Assembly (NCBI GenBank): GCA_963719055.1
Contig: CAVRAU010000001.1
Coordinates: 186,001-250,000 of the forward strand
DNA length: 64,000 nucleotides
Origin: CAXMQZ01 sp963719055
Lineage (GTDB): Bacteria; Acidobacteriota; Thermoanaerobaculia; Multivoradales; JAHEKO01
Reading direction: 5' to 3'
Shown here one piece after another: positions 18,168 through 28,073 of the stretch; positions within the stretch are counted from its first letter, which is position 1; every line of letters begins with the position of its first letter. A model generated the notes under the pieces. The model was not told the origin of the DNA. It saw only the letters and a list, made by a program, of their open reading frames with translations, and did not search any database. A program made the translations under genes and the position numbers.

Positions 18168-19417
18168 AAGTGGCCACTCTCCGCATCGCTTTACTCGCTG
18201 GCGTTTGTCTGGTCTCAGGACTTGCCAGCGCGGCCACCGAAACAGCGACACAGATCGATCAGCTGGATGTCTGCCTCCAGTGCCACGACCTCGAAGGTGA
18301 GCTGGCCGGGCCGGTGAAGCATGCGCCGGCCAGTTCCGGGGACTGCTCCGCCTGCCACAACCCGCATGCGGGACGACACAGCGACCTGCTGTTGGAGCGT
18401 CCGGCCATTCTTTGTGCCGAGTGTCACGAGGATGTGGCAACCGCGCTGAGCCTGCCGGTGGTTCATGCCCCTGCTCGGGCCGGCAGGTGCTCCGACTGCC
18501 ATGAGCCGCATGGCGGCCAGCACGCCCAGCTCCTGGTGCGGCCTTCCGGAGAGCTATGCAGCGAGTGCCACCCGCAAGTCGAGACTTGGCGTCAACAGAC
18601 GGTCAGTCACCCGCCCTTCTCGCAAGGTCGATGCGAAACCTGTCACGACCCGCACGGCGCTCGGTTTCCGAACCTGGCTGGCAGCGAAACCGGCCAGCTT
18701 TGCACCTCCTGTCACTCGGCGGGAGCCCAGTTCCGAGCCGCGCACAAGGGCTATCCCGTAATCCAGGCAGATTGCAGTCAATGTCACAACCCGCACGCCT
18801 CGGCGCGATCCGGACTGTTCAACGCGGAGACTCACCCACCGTTCGCCAGCGGCCGATGCACTTCCTGCCACGCCGCTCCGACCGACGCGGATCCTTTTGC
18901 GCTCACGGCTCGCGAGGACGCCCTGTGCGGAAAATGTCATGCCGAGCAGGTTGAAGCCAACAAGACCGCCCCATTTCCTCATGCCTCGGCTGGCGGCTCG
19001 AACTGCACTGCCTGTCACAATCCTCACAGTGGTTCCGGCGGCTCGATGCTCAAGAGCGACCAACAGACCACCTGCCTGAGGTGTCACAACCCAGGGGGGG
19101 CAAAATCCGGAGAGGAGGGCCGGTACCTCAGTCATGCCGACGACATGGAGTGCAGCGTCTGCCACGTGCCGCATGGCGGAGATCAACCACTCATGCTCGC
19201 ATCCGATTCAGTGGAACTTTGCGGGAACTGCCACTCGCACCAGCACGCGGTCACTCATCCGATGGGAGAGGGAGCCCTCGATCCTCGCAACGAGCAGCCG
19301 ATGGACTGCCTGTCGTGCCACGCGATTCACAACGCTCCGCATGAAAAGTATCTGCATGCCGACGGCGAAAGAGCGCTGTGCATCAGCTGCCACCAAGACA
19401 GGGGGGCTGCGGGATGA
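18164..19417 (+). CDS. 16-haem c-type cytochrome
   Basis: 417 residues. ATG 18164 with AAGGAG upstream, overlapping the 26-haem gene as ATGA. Signal peptide ATLRIALLAGVCLVSGLASA. I count 16 CxxCH motifs, from CLQCH near residue 38 to CISCH at the C-terminus, again in pairs with CHNPH, CHEPH and CHDPH, so it is a paralogue of the upstream protein by repeat duplication. Likely role: periplasmic electron relay to the outer-membrane conduit. Complete and unbroken. Confidence 0.9.
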   Translation: MKVATLRIALLAGVCLVSGLASAATETATQIDQLDVCLQCHDLEGELAGPVKHAPASSGDCSACHNPHAGRHSDLLLERPAILCAECHEDVATALSLPVVHAPARAGRCSDCHEPHGGQHAQLLVRPSGELCSECHPQVETWRQQTVSHPPFSQGRCETCHDPHGARFPNLAGSETGQLCTSCHSAGAQFRAAHKGYPVIQADCSQCHNPHASARSGLFNAETHPPFASGRCTSCHAAPTDADPFALTAREDALCGKCHAEQVEANKTAPFPHASAGGSNCTACHNPHSGSGGSMLKSDQQTTCLRCHNPGGAKSGEEGRYLSHADDMECSVCHVPHGGDQPLMLASDSVELCGNCHSHQHAVTHPMGEGALDPRNEQPMDCLSCHAIHNAPHEKYLHADGERALCISCHQDRGAAG

Positions 19418-20334
19418 GGCGGAACTCCAAAAGGCACGCAGGTCCCAGCTTTCAACCCCGGGGCGTGGCCCTGCTCTTGACACTGCTGGCGCTGCATCCG
19501 GCCTCGGCTGCATCTCAATCCTCTGCGAAGCCTCTCTTCTCCTGGCAGGAGACGCTGTACGGCAACGAGGAAGGCAAGCTTCGCTGGCCGATCGCCATCG
19601 CCGTGGCCGCAGACGACGAGTTCGCGGTCGCCGACGCTTACGAGTCCAGGTTATTGCTCTTCATCGACCGAGGTGGCGGCGTCGGCTGGAAGCAGGAGGC
19701 CGTGGTCGAGCTGCCGGCCGCGCCTGCGGCTATCGTCTTCGATGGTGAGAGGTACGTTCTGTCCCTGCGCCAGGCAGGCAGTCTTCTGGTGGCAGAACGG
19801 CCGCAGATGAGATTTCGGGAGATCGGTCTGGCCGCCAACATCGTGCCGGGGGCCCTCGCGGTCACCGCCAAAAAGACCTACCTCGTCTTCGACCTCGCCG
19901 GCAATTCCATCCTGATAACCGACGCAGCAGGAGACGTCGAGCTGTCGCTACCCGTCGACGGTTTCGTGACCTCGCTCGCCGGTGGGGCCGGAACCGACTT
20001 CTATGCCGCGATCGCCGATCCGGGCGAGATCCGAAGATACTCTGCGGTCGGAGAGCTACTCGACCGCTGGCCAGTCCCGACGTTCGGACCTTCGGTCGCC
20101 TGGCCCGTAGGCGTCGAGACCCGGACTGGGGGCGAGGTTGTGATAGCGGATCGCAGGAGTCACAGACTCCTCGTCCTCGAGACTAGCGGCCGGCTCGCCG
20201 GTACGGGCTCCCGATGGGGTTGGGAGCCGGGACTTCTGAAACAACCTTCCGACCTGGCGCTCTTTCCAAACGGCAGGGTGATCGTTGCAGATCAAGGGAA
20301 TGGGCGCGTACAGATCTTTCGGCCGATTCAGTAG
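19414..20334 (+). CDS. NHL-repeat beta-propeller protein, secreted
   Basis: 306 residues, ATG 19414 in an ATGA overlap. Signal peptide GVALLLTLLALHPASAAS. NHL-type repeats are visible: WPIAIAVAADDEFAVADAYE, PSDLALFPNGRVIVADQGNG with the typical VADxxNxRVQIF ending. NHL propellers are protein-binding scaffolds. NHL genes are commonly found beside multihaem EET cytochromes, where their job is unproved. Fifth cytochrome-associated gene of the operon. Confidence 0.8.
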   Translation: MRRNSKRHAGPSFQPRGVALLLTLLALHPASAASQSSAKPLFSWQETLYGNEEGKLRWPIAIAVAADDEFAVADAYESRLLLFIDRGGGVGWKQEAVVELPAAPAAIVFDGERYVLSLRQAGSLLVAERPQMRFREIGLAANIVPGALAVTAKKTYLVFDLAGNSILITDAAGDVELSLPVDGFVTSLAGGAGTDFYAAIADPGEIRRYSAVGELLDRWPVPTFGPSVAWPVGVETRTGGEVVIADRRSHRLLVLETSGRLAGTGSRWGWEPGLLKQPSDLALFPNGRVIVADQGNGRVQIFRPIQ

Positions 20335-20343
20335 GTGCAGAAG

Positions 20344-21325
20344 ATGAAACGGTGGCTCGTCGTTGCCTCGATCACCCTGGTTGCCAACGTGGCGACGGGT
20401 CAGCAGGTCGACTTCCTCAGGAAGCTCCAGATGCCTGTGCGCGGGGATGCGTTTCGCAGTCCCCGAGCGGTGGTTGCGGATCTCAACGCCAACGAGGTCT
20501 TCGTCTGCGACACGCTCAATCATCGCATCGTGATCTTCGACGACCAGGGCCTCTTCAAGTACGCGATTCAGGGCGGAGAACGGTTTCGGTCTCCTATCGA
20601 TGTGGCAGTCGATCCCGAAGGCTATCTATTGGTACTGGGGTCCTTCGGCGGGCGCAAGGGCTTCACGGTGCTCGACTTCGACGGATTGTTTCTCGAGTCG
20701 GTAGAGCTGACGGGCATTCCTGACGGAAATCGCAACCCGGATCGTGCAGTCCCTGGCGCTGTCGCCCGACGGACTGAAGGTCGCCACCATCGATCAGCAG
20801 AACCACCGACTTTGGATCAGCGACCGAACGGGCGAGGTAACCGCCTGGTTCGACTTCGAGCTGGGCCGGACCGAGGAGGAGATCCAGGACCTGATCGTCG
20901 CCCGAGCCGACGTCTATGCGGACGACATCTTGGTGGCCGTGCCTTCGGACAACCTCGTCTACCGTTTCGGACTGGACGGAACCGAGAGGGGCTTCGTGGG
21001 CCAGAGGGGCAACGTGCCCTGCACTACTGCGTTTCCCGTTGCCGCAGCTCTCGACTCCGAGGGCATGATCTGGATTCTGGACAAGCAGCGAACGGTCTTC
21101 ATGCGCTGGGATCCCAGCAACAACAAGTGCTTGAGTGAGCACTGGGGATTTGGCAACGTACCCGGTGCTCTATATCAGCCAGACGATATTGCCCTCGACC
21201 GCGATGGAAAGCTGTACGTCGCACAAGGATTCGAGGGTCGAATCCAGGTCTACGACGGACCGGCGCCAGCTGCCGAGCCGCAACCGTTGAACCAGGGCGA
21301 CCCACCGGTTTCCTGCCACCACTAG
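20344..21325 (+). CDS. Second NHL-repeat beta-propeller protein, with one frame break
   Basis: Starts at ATG 20344 (MKRWLVVASITLVANVATGQ, signal peptide); GTG 20335 is an alternative. NHL repeats: RSPRAVVADLNANEVFVCDT, RSPIDVAVDPEGYLLVLGSF, LALSPDGLKVATIDQQNHR and QPDDIALDRDGKLYVAQGFE. One +1 frame step near 20745 joins the halves. The TAG stop (21323-21325) and the stop of the convergent cytochrome gene share the tetramer CTAG. Role as for the previous gene: a scaffold in the EET assembly. Confidence 0.8.
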
Positions 21326-22397
21326 CCTCCAGAGGAGCCTGACAGGCCGGGGTCGCTCTCGATGACACTTCTGGCAGAGACTCCCCTGTCCCGGGTCCGG
21401 GAAGGGGTTGGGCAGCGGATACGAACCGGAAAAGGGACTCCGTCGTCCGCGAGCAACGCCACATTGAAGTCCCATCTTCCCGCAGACGGAGCCGATGAGC
21501 CATGCGCCCGGTGACACGTCAGGCACATGACTCGACTCGAGGGTGCCGCTCCCCGAGTCGACGAGATCTCGGAGCCGGCATCCTCGAACGGAACTTGAGC
21601 CAGATAGGCAGTCGCCACCGAACCGCCCACAGGATCTGTGTCGCCGTTGTAAGCGTTGTATGTGGCGCTGATTCGGCCCCCCAGCGACCTGTCTGAAGGA
21701 TGCTCGAAGCCGTCTACTGTCGGCCCCTCGTGGTAGGACGGCCCGTGGCAGTTCGAGCACCACTCGCTGACGCCCGACAGATAGGCTGTGTGATTGCTGG
21801 TCGACTCCGTCGTGTTCAAGTCGATCCCGGTCGCCGGAAGGCCGGGCGGGTAAAGGTGTAGATCCCGCCCTGAACGGGCCCCGCCCCGTAGAGCAGGCGG
21901 AAGTTGGCGTTTCCATGCGGATCATGGCAGCTAGTGCAACCCATGGCCGTGACCGGAAAGCCCCCTCCCGGACTGACTGCCCAACGAGGGTCCGGCGCCA
22001 GGCCGTAGCCCGGAGCACTTAGGTTGTGACCGGCAGCATCCCCGGGGATCACTCCCGCTGTCTCACCCGAGTCATTCAGATCGTCCTCGAGGAGAAAGAT
22101 GAAGTTGCCGCTGCCGCGCTCCGGGTAGGGAATCAGCGGGTCTCGACCGAACACAGACCCGAGAGCGTTGGCATGGCAGGAGAGACAGAGATCACTCGGC
22201 GTTTCCGCCTTCAGCAGGCCCTCGCCATAGAGGCCACCCGCAGGCGGCGAGATGCCGTCCTGACTGTTGTGCGCGATGTGACAGCCACCGCAATGGGCAC
22301 TGCCTCCGTCGTGAAAAGCGACGGCCGGGACGGCGATCCAGGGGAGGACGAGGGTGAGGATCTTCCTACAGATCATGGCGCGAGAATCACTAGGCAT
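21322..22397 (-). CDS. omcS: Second OmcS-like hexahaem cytochrome, with frame breaks
   Basis: Minus strand, ATG 22397 (GTG 22400 also possible) with AGGGGA upstream. Signal peptide KILTLVLPWIAVPAVA, then AFHDGGSAHCGGCHIAHNS as in OmcS. Six haem motifs: CGGCH, CLSCH, CTSCH, CSNCH, CLTCH, CQKCH. It shares with the first copy GNFIFLLEDDLND, PGDAAGHNLSAPGYG, CTSCHDPHGNANFRLLYG, SATYNAYNGD, ATAYLAQVPFEDAG and CHRAHGSSAPSAGRWDF. Frame breaks: near 21835 and 21395 equivalent to -1, near 21360 +1. After these it ends ESDPGLSGSSGG. The copies are clearly diverged paralogues, so this may be an alternative filament subunit expressed under other conditions. Confidence 0.8.
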
Positions 22398-22515
22398 CAC
22401 CGTATTCCCCTGATTTCACAACAGTCATGTCCCTCATCTTCTTTTGGATCCCTTGTTGCGGCCTCTTCACCGGCATGTGCAGTACCTCAGGCGAGAAGAG
22501 CATAAGCGCCTACGG

Positions 22516-23193
22516 CTAGGGCATTGTATCGGACCAGGCTGAGGTGTCGCCCGATTCGAAACCGTCCGAGAAGACGCCAACCTGGATGCCCAGCACTTGA
22601 ATCTCATCGGCCGCGATGGCTGCTCGCTCATCCCAGGCCACGTATTCCAAGCCGATGCGATAGGGAACACCCAGCCCGGATATCAGAGGGGTGATATCGA
22701 ACACACTCTGGCTCCAGACATCGGTCTCCAGCCAGTCGTCATCCGCCTTCCCGACGTAGAGATCGTCACCACCTCCCAGCTCTCCCAAGACGATCCAGAC
22801 CAACAGCTCGCAATTGTTCAAGGGAGATCGACACCAGTAGATGTCGCTCCTCGACCAGAAGACCAGCGTGGCCTCCGACAGTGCCAACTCTGGACTCAAC
22901 AGCATTTCAAACTGCACATCGAAGGGATCGGGATCCCGATCCACGAAAGCGGCATAGGTGCCGGATTGCGGATCGGTTTCGGTGATCTCCCAGGTGTGGT
23001 CGACGTTCGTGGTCTCCAAGACCCAGCCAGAGGGCGGCATGAAGCCGGCTTCGAAGCCCTCGTACAGTTCCACCGTGCCTCGAGGTTGATCGGCGGCCAT
23101 CGGACCTGGAGCGATCGACAGCCAACTCAAGAACAAGACCAGGCACCAGCAACTTCGCGCGATCCAACAGGTCCGGTCTCTGGGCACACACAT
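22516..23193 (-). CDS. Secreted protein with anchor-J-like jelly-roll and DGFESGDTSAWS tail
   Basis: 225 residues, complete. Signal peptide (CWCLVLFLSWLSIAPGPMAA), then a domain starting VELYEGFEAGFMPPSGWVLE with SGTYAAFVDRDPDPFDVQFE, LVFWSRSDIYW and VPYRIGLEYVAWDERAAIAA, the pattern of choice-of-anchor-J / MAM-like jelly-rolls. It ends VFSDGFESGDTSAWSDTMP, the tail shared with the gene at 7659. Probably a cell-surface adhesion or binding protein. No operon partner. Confidence 0.65.
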   Translation of the reverse strand: MCVPRDRTCWIARSCWCLVLFLSWLSIAPGPMAADQPRGTVELYEGFEAGFMPPSGWVLETTNVDHTWEITETDPQSGTYAAFVDRDPDPFDVQFEMLLSPELALSEATLVFWSRSDIYWCRSPLNNCELLVWIVLGELGGGDDLYVGKADDDWLETDVWSQSVFDITPLISGLGVPYRIGLEYVAWDERAAIAADEIQVLGIQVGVFSDGFESGDTSAWSDTMP

Positions 23194-23390
23194 CTCCTTG
23201 AGATCCCGCCTTCAAGGTCAGCCAGCCCACCTTTCATAGCACCATTCAAGCTCCGGCACCACGCCCGATCGGGTGGCTCGAATGCGGCCCGAAAAGACCG
23301 TGCCACGATTGAGCCATGGGCCCTCTTGTCGTCCTCTCCTCGGGTCCAGTGCTTGCTCGAGCCCCGCATTCCTTTGACATACTTCGCGGC

Positions 23391-25483
23391 ATGGCACTCT
23401 CTGCGCAGACGAGAAGACTCCCGTGGATCGAACTGATCCTGGCGATCTCTGCGCCTCTTGTCTTCTTCACACTTTTCGAAGTGGCGTTGATCATTCTGGG
23501 AGTTGAGCCAGCCTCGCGCAGTGAGGATCCCTACGTCGGCTTCGCGTCCGGGATGCCGCTCTTCGTGCCACAGACGGGTGCCGACGGACAACCGGTTCTG
23601 GTCACCGCGTCGAACAAACGAGGCTTCTTCAACTTCCAGACCTTTCCGGCCGAGAAGCCGCCGGGCACGTTCAGGATCTTCTGCCTGGGCGGATCGACGA
23701 CCTACGGCAGGCCCTACGACGACAGAACTTCCTTCCCGGGCTGGCTGAGGGCGTTGCTGCCGGCCGCGGATCCCTCCCGGTCCTGGGAGGTCATCAATGC
23801 CGGGGGCATCAGCTACGCCAGCTACCGCGTGGCCAAGCTGATGGAGGAGCTCGTCGACTACGACCCGGATCTGTTCATCATCTACAGCGGCCACAATGAG
23901 TTCCTCGAGGAGCGAACCTACGGCAGCCTCCGCGAGACTCCCGAGATCGTCAAGAGTGCGACTGAAGTGCTCTCCAGAACCCGCACCTGGGCGGCGATTC
24001 AGATGGACCCTCCGGCGGGCTATCGGCAGACGAGAAGACTCGACCGCGGCCAGGACAATCCTGCCGGATCAGGTGCAGGCCAAGCTCGATCACTCCGCTG
24101 GGTTGGAACTCTACCAGCGAGATGACTCGCTCCGGAACCGGATTCTCGAACACTACGCGATAAGCCTGGAGCGAGCGATGGCCCTGGGGAAGTCTGCCGG
24201 TGCTCAGGTTCTCTTGGTGACACCGGCATCGAATCTCAAGGACTTCTCGCCCTTCAAGAGCCAACACTCCGACGAGATCAGCGGCGAAGCGGCCTCACAG
24301 GCTCTGATCCACGTCGAGAACGCCAGGCGAGAGATCCGTGACGAAAGCTGGAGGGGAGCCCAATCGGAGATCGACCTCGGCGCTGCAGATGGACCCGCGC
24401 TTCGCGGAGAGCCACTACCTGCTCGGCAAGGCGCTCGCCGCTCTGGCACAGACGGAAGACGCTGAAGACTCATTCAAGCGGGCCCGGGACGAGGATGTCT
24501 GTCCCCTCCGAGCCCTGACTCCCATGCGCGAGATCGTGCTGAGGGTCGCGGACCGATCCGCGGCTTTGTCGCTCGACTATGTCGGCCAGTTGGAGGAGAG
24601 GCTCGAAAGGCAATACGGTTTGCGAATCCCGGGAGCCGAGTCGTTTCTCGATCATGTCCATCCGACCATCCGCGAGAATCGAGAACTGGCCCTCTTGATG
24701 ATCGAGACGCTGATCTCCGAGGGGATCGTGGGTCCAGCACCGAGCTGGGGGGAGGTCGCGATCGACGCGGTCACCCTTCGCGTCGAGAGCGCTGTCGACC
24801 CCTCGTTTCATGCCCGCGCCCTGGCCAACCTCTCGCTGACCCTGAACTGGGCAGGCAAGAATGAAGACTCTCGGAGACTCGCATTCCAGGCGCTCGACCT
24901 CGGGTTCGAGGATCCCACCATCCTCCTGATGGTGGCTCGGCACTACGCGATCGAGGGTGAAAGCACCCGCGCGCTCGAGTATCTCCGTCGCGCGGTGCGC
25001 GCCAACCCCCAAAGCCCCGTGGCCCATTTTCAGCTCGGGCTCCTCTTCGCCGGACAGGGCGATCTCGAGGCCGCCGCCGGTCACTTCTTCCTGTCGAGCC
25101 TGATCTGGCCGGACAATGACAAGGCGCATCAGCAACTGGGATTCGTGATGGCCCGCAAGGGTCGATCCAGGATGGCGCTCGAGAGCTATCTGAAGGCGCA
25201 GAAGCTCAACCCTGGGCACTCATCGCTCGAGGCCAGAATCACCCAGCTGCGTCAGAATATGGGCGATCGAGACGCCGAGTTGCCGCCCGTGGAGCTCTCC
25301 GTCACCAGGCATGATTCGGGAGCCGCACACATCATCGCGCAGACAAGGGCCGATCCGTCCGGCAACTTCGTCCCCGACGGTATCTGGACCGAGTGGACGG
25401 AATCGGCGGAGCTGGTCCGCTACCTGGATTTCGAGCAAGGTAAACCGATTGGACCCGAGAGAACATGGTCGGTGATCGAGTGA
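23391..25483 (+). CDS. SGNH-hydrolase-like protein with TPR domain, N-anchored, with frame breaks
   Basis: About 697 residues starting at ATG 23391. An N-terminal membrane helix (IELILAISAPLVFFTLFEVALII) is followed by an SGNH domain with all catalytic blocks: FCLGGSTTYG (Ser), NAGGISYASYR (Gly), SGHNEFLEE (Asn) and FLDHVHPT (Asp/His). The C-terminal half carries TPR-like helices (LARRAVRANPQSPVAHFQLGL type repeats near residues 520-620). It is a paralogue of the intact gene at 37606. Two +1 frame steps (near 24050 and 24385). Possible activities are acyl-ester or polysaccharide deacetylation at the cell envelope; the substrate is unknown. Confidence 0.75.
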
Positions 25484-25520
25484 GCCCAGCCCGTCGACGG
25501 CCGGATTCGACGCGAGCACG

Positions 25521-28055
25521 CTAACGGCTCGTCGACGACGCCTGCGGCTCTTCGGAGATCAGGTCCTGGTATCTGCGCAGCGCCAGCTGTGCGGCTTCGG
25601 CTCGTCCCATGCGGCGGTAGGTTTCGTGCTTGTAGATCTCTAAACCCGCCTCGATCTCCCGAAATCCTCGATCTGTCACGCGCGCCAGAAAGAGATCGTT
25701 GACGGGATCAGAGAGCGACAAGATGCGGTCACAGAACCGAGCCAAGAAATTAAAGGCGAGGGTCGATTTCTCGCCGCTACCTTTGCTGTCTCGTTCCGTT
25801 CGGGGTGCCAGATACTCGAGAGGACGCCGATCGTCGGTGCTGATCGGCAACGGATGGAAATGATCCCTGATAGCGGAGAGATTGCCGACGAAGGCGGCCA
25901 TTGGGATGTTCTGTAGCCACAAATCAGAGGATACGACCCCTGCGGCCGCCAACTCCGCAAACCTTCCACTCAAGGCCTCGGGGTCGAGGGGGGAGGTGTC
26001 TTCGGTGGCCACCAGAGCGTAGACCGGATACTTCGGCGAGATACTTCGCCGCCACAGGCTCACCTGCGGGAACACCTCCAACATCGTCCTGGCGATGATT
26101 CCAAACTCTTCCTCGGAGAGGTCGAACATCGGTAGCCACTGCGCAAAGATCCCTCCCGGCGCGAGTCTGGATCTGACGGCTTCGAAGTGCTCGATCGTAT
26201 AGAGACTCCCGACTCCGGCTCGGTAGGTCAGGAAGATGTCTCCGATGATGACGTCGAACTGCTCGCGGGAACCTGCAAGATAGGTGCGCCCGTCTTCGGC
26301 TACCACCGTCACCCGAGGATCTTCGAAAAGACCGTTGAGGTAGGGCCCGAACTGGCTGCGCGAGGCAGCGATGACGTCCGAATTGATCTCGGTCACCACC
26401 AACCGCTCGACGGGGAAGTCGAGCGCTCCGCCGGCTGTAATCCCAGTTCCCATTCCCAGGAAGAACACGCTTCGCGGATCTGGATGCAGACTCAAGGGTA
26501 TCCAGGCCTGGACCCGCTGATTGGGTGTCGAAGCCGCCGTGCCCAGGAGATAGTGATTGTTGACCTTGAGTCGCAGGTCTTCGCCTCGCAGAATCACGGC
26601 AACGGTTCCATGGGGGCCATCCTGCAACCACACCAGGCGCTCGTCGGCACCCAAGTTCACGACTCCCAGCCCACTTGGCGAGAACATGGATGACACCATG
26701 ATCACCAGCAGGAGCAACACCGCCGCCGCCGGCCATCGCCAACCCGAACGGAATGGCCGCCACAAGACTACGGCGGTCATCATCAGATAGAGAAGGGCTA
26801 CCAGAGCCAGACTCTTCCAGAGGCCCAACCAGTTGAGCAGCAGGAAACCCGCTGCCAGCGATCCCAGGATTGCCGCGCCCGTATTGACCGACGCGAGCTG
26901 TCCGATGGTCTTCCCGGCACTTCGCGACCAGCTCTCGCTGATCTTCATCAGATAGGGAAACACGCTCCCAACCAGAAGACCCGGGATCAGCAAGACGGCC
27001 GCAATCGTGCCAAAAACCGTTGCCACATACCGCCCCCACCCCAGATCGCTTCCCAGCTGCTCGAGCCCCGAGGTCAGCCAGAAGAAACCATAGGGTACCG
27101 CTAAGACAGCCAAGGTCGACGCGAGAAGTAGCAGTACCAACACTCGCCCGGGCCGCAGGCTCCTTCTCGATAGAAAGTGGGCCAAGACTGATCCACACGC
27201 CAGCGCCACGAGAAAGACCGTCAAAATCGCGGCGAAGGTATAGACGGAGTTCTGCAGAACCTGCGAGAACATACGGGTCCAGAGGACCTCGAGGGCCAGA
27301 GTGAGAAAGCCCGAAGCAAAGGCCAGAATCCACACCAGGCCGGGAGTCAGAACAGGTTCGGGTCGGGCTTGCCGACCGGTTTCAGTCTCGAACCGGGACT
27401 CGGACTCAGGGCGGGATTCGTCGAGACTCCACCAAAACGCGACGGCAAAGACCAGGAGGTTCAGTCCAATGGCCAACCCATAGGAGGCCCTGAATCCCAA
27501 GAGCTGCGGCAGATAGAACCCCGCCGCGAGGGCCCCTAGAGCCCCGCCAAAGGTATTGATGGCGTAGAGGGCCGATGCTTTTCTGCCCAGCTCAGCCGGA
27601 CTGCGCACCAGGTACTGACCCATGACCGGCAGAGTGCCACCCATGAAGAAAGCAGGAAGAAACAGGATCCCGATCGCCAGCACGAGCTTGACAAGGGTCA
27701 TGACAGCCGGCTGATCGCCAAACATCTGAAAGAGCGCTGGGAACGCCAGTCGGTAGAGGTCGAGAAGCCAGAAATAGGCCAGCGCGGAGATCGCGATGGC
27801 CAGCTCCAGGAAGGCGTACACCCGCAGAGGTCGCTCGATCAGAGCCGAGCGTCGCCCCCAAACCAGGCTCCCGGCGGACAGGCCCAGGAAGAAGACTGCC
27901 AGGGTGGTCGCCGCAGCGTAAGCCGTGACTCCAAAGAGCAGCCCGAGCTCCTTGAGCCAGAGAACCTCGTAGATCAGGGCCGCCGCACCCGAGACGAAGA
28001 AAAGGACCAGCAGGACGCCGGTCCTCGTTCTCTGACTTTTCGAGGCAGGGCTCAT
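25521..28055 (-). CDS. Fused MFS-like membrane protein / spermidine-synthase-like methyltransferase fold
   Basis: 844 residues, complete. The N-terminal two thirds hold about 12 or more transmembrane helices (VLLVLFFVSGAAALIYEVLW, ILFLPAFFMGGTLPVMGQYL). The C-terminal third is a Rossmann domain of polyamine-synthase type (FFLGMGTGITAGGAL, VTEINSDVIAAS, VVAEDGRTYL, FDVIIGDIF). The fusion is widespread and annotated as fused MFS/spermidine synthase, but its true substrate is unproved. Last gene of a possible minus-strand run starting at 32133. It is convergent with the SGNH-TPR gene. Confidence 0.85.
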   Translation of the reverse strand: MSPASKSQRTRTGVLLVLFFVSGAAALIYEVLWLKELGLLFGVTAYAAATTLAVFFLGLSAGSLVWGRRSALIERPLRVYAFLELAIAISALAYFWLLDLYRLAFPALFQMFGDQPAVMTLVKLVLAIGILFLPAFFMGGTLPVMGQYLVRSPAELGRKASALYAINTFGGALGALAAGFYLPQLLGFRASYGLAIGLNLLVFAVAFWWSLDESRPESESRFETETGRQARPEPVLTPGLVWILAFASGFLTLALEVLWTRMFSQVLQNSVYTFAAILTVFLVALACGSVLAHFLSRRSLRPGRVLVLLLLASTLAVLAVPYGFFWLTSGLEQLGSDLGWGRYVATVFGTIAAVLLIPGLLVGSVFPYLMKISESWSRSAGKTIGQLASVNTGAAILGSLAAGFLLLNWLGLWKSLALVALLYLMMTAVVLWRPFRSGWRWPAAAVLLLLVIMVSSMFSPSGLGVVNLGADERLVWLQDGPHGTVAVILRGEDLRLKVNNHYLLGTAASTPNQRVQAWIPLSLHPDPRSVFFLGMGTGITAGGALDFPVERLVVTEINSDVIAASRSQFGPYLNGLFEDPRVTVVAEDGRTYLAGSREQFDVIIGDIFLTYRAGVGSLYTIEHFEAVRSRLAPGGIFAQWLPMFDLSEEEFGIIARTMLEVFPQVSLWRRSISPKYPVYALVATEDTSPLDPEALSGRFAELAAAGVVSSDLWLQNIPMAAFVGNLSAIRDHFHPLPISTDDRRPLEYLAPRTERDSKGSGEKSTLAFNFLARFCDRILSLSDPVNDLFLARVTDRGFREIEAGLEIYKHETYRRMGRAEAAQLALRRYQDLISEEPQASSTSR

Positions 28056-28073
28056 ACGGCTATCCTCATTGCC

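Noticed and set aside
16224..19417. Repeated CxxCH units as a nucleotide-level satellite or CRISPR-like array
   Set aside because: The repetition is at protein level with diverged codons; no constant repeat and spacer.
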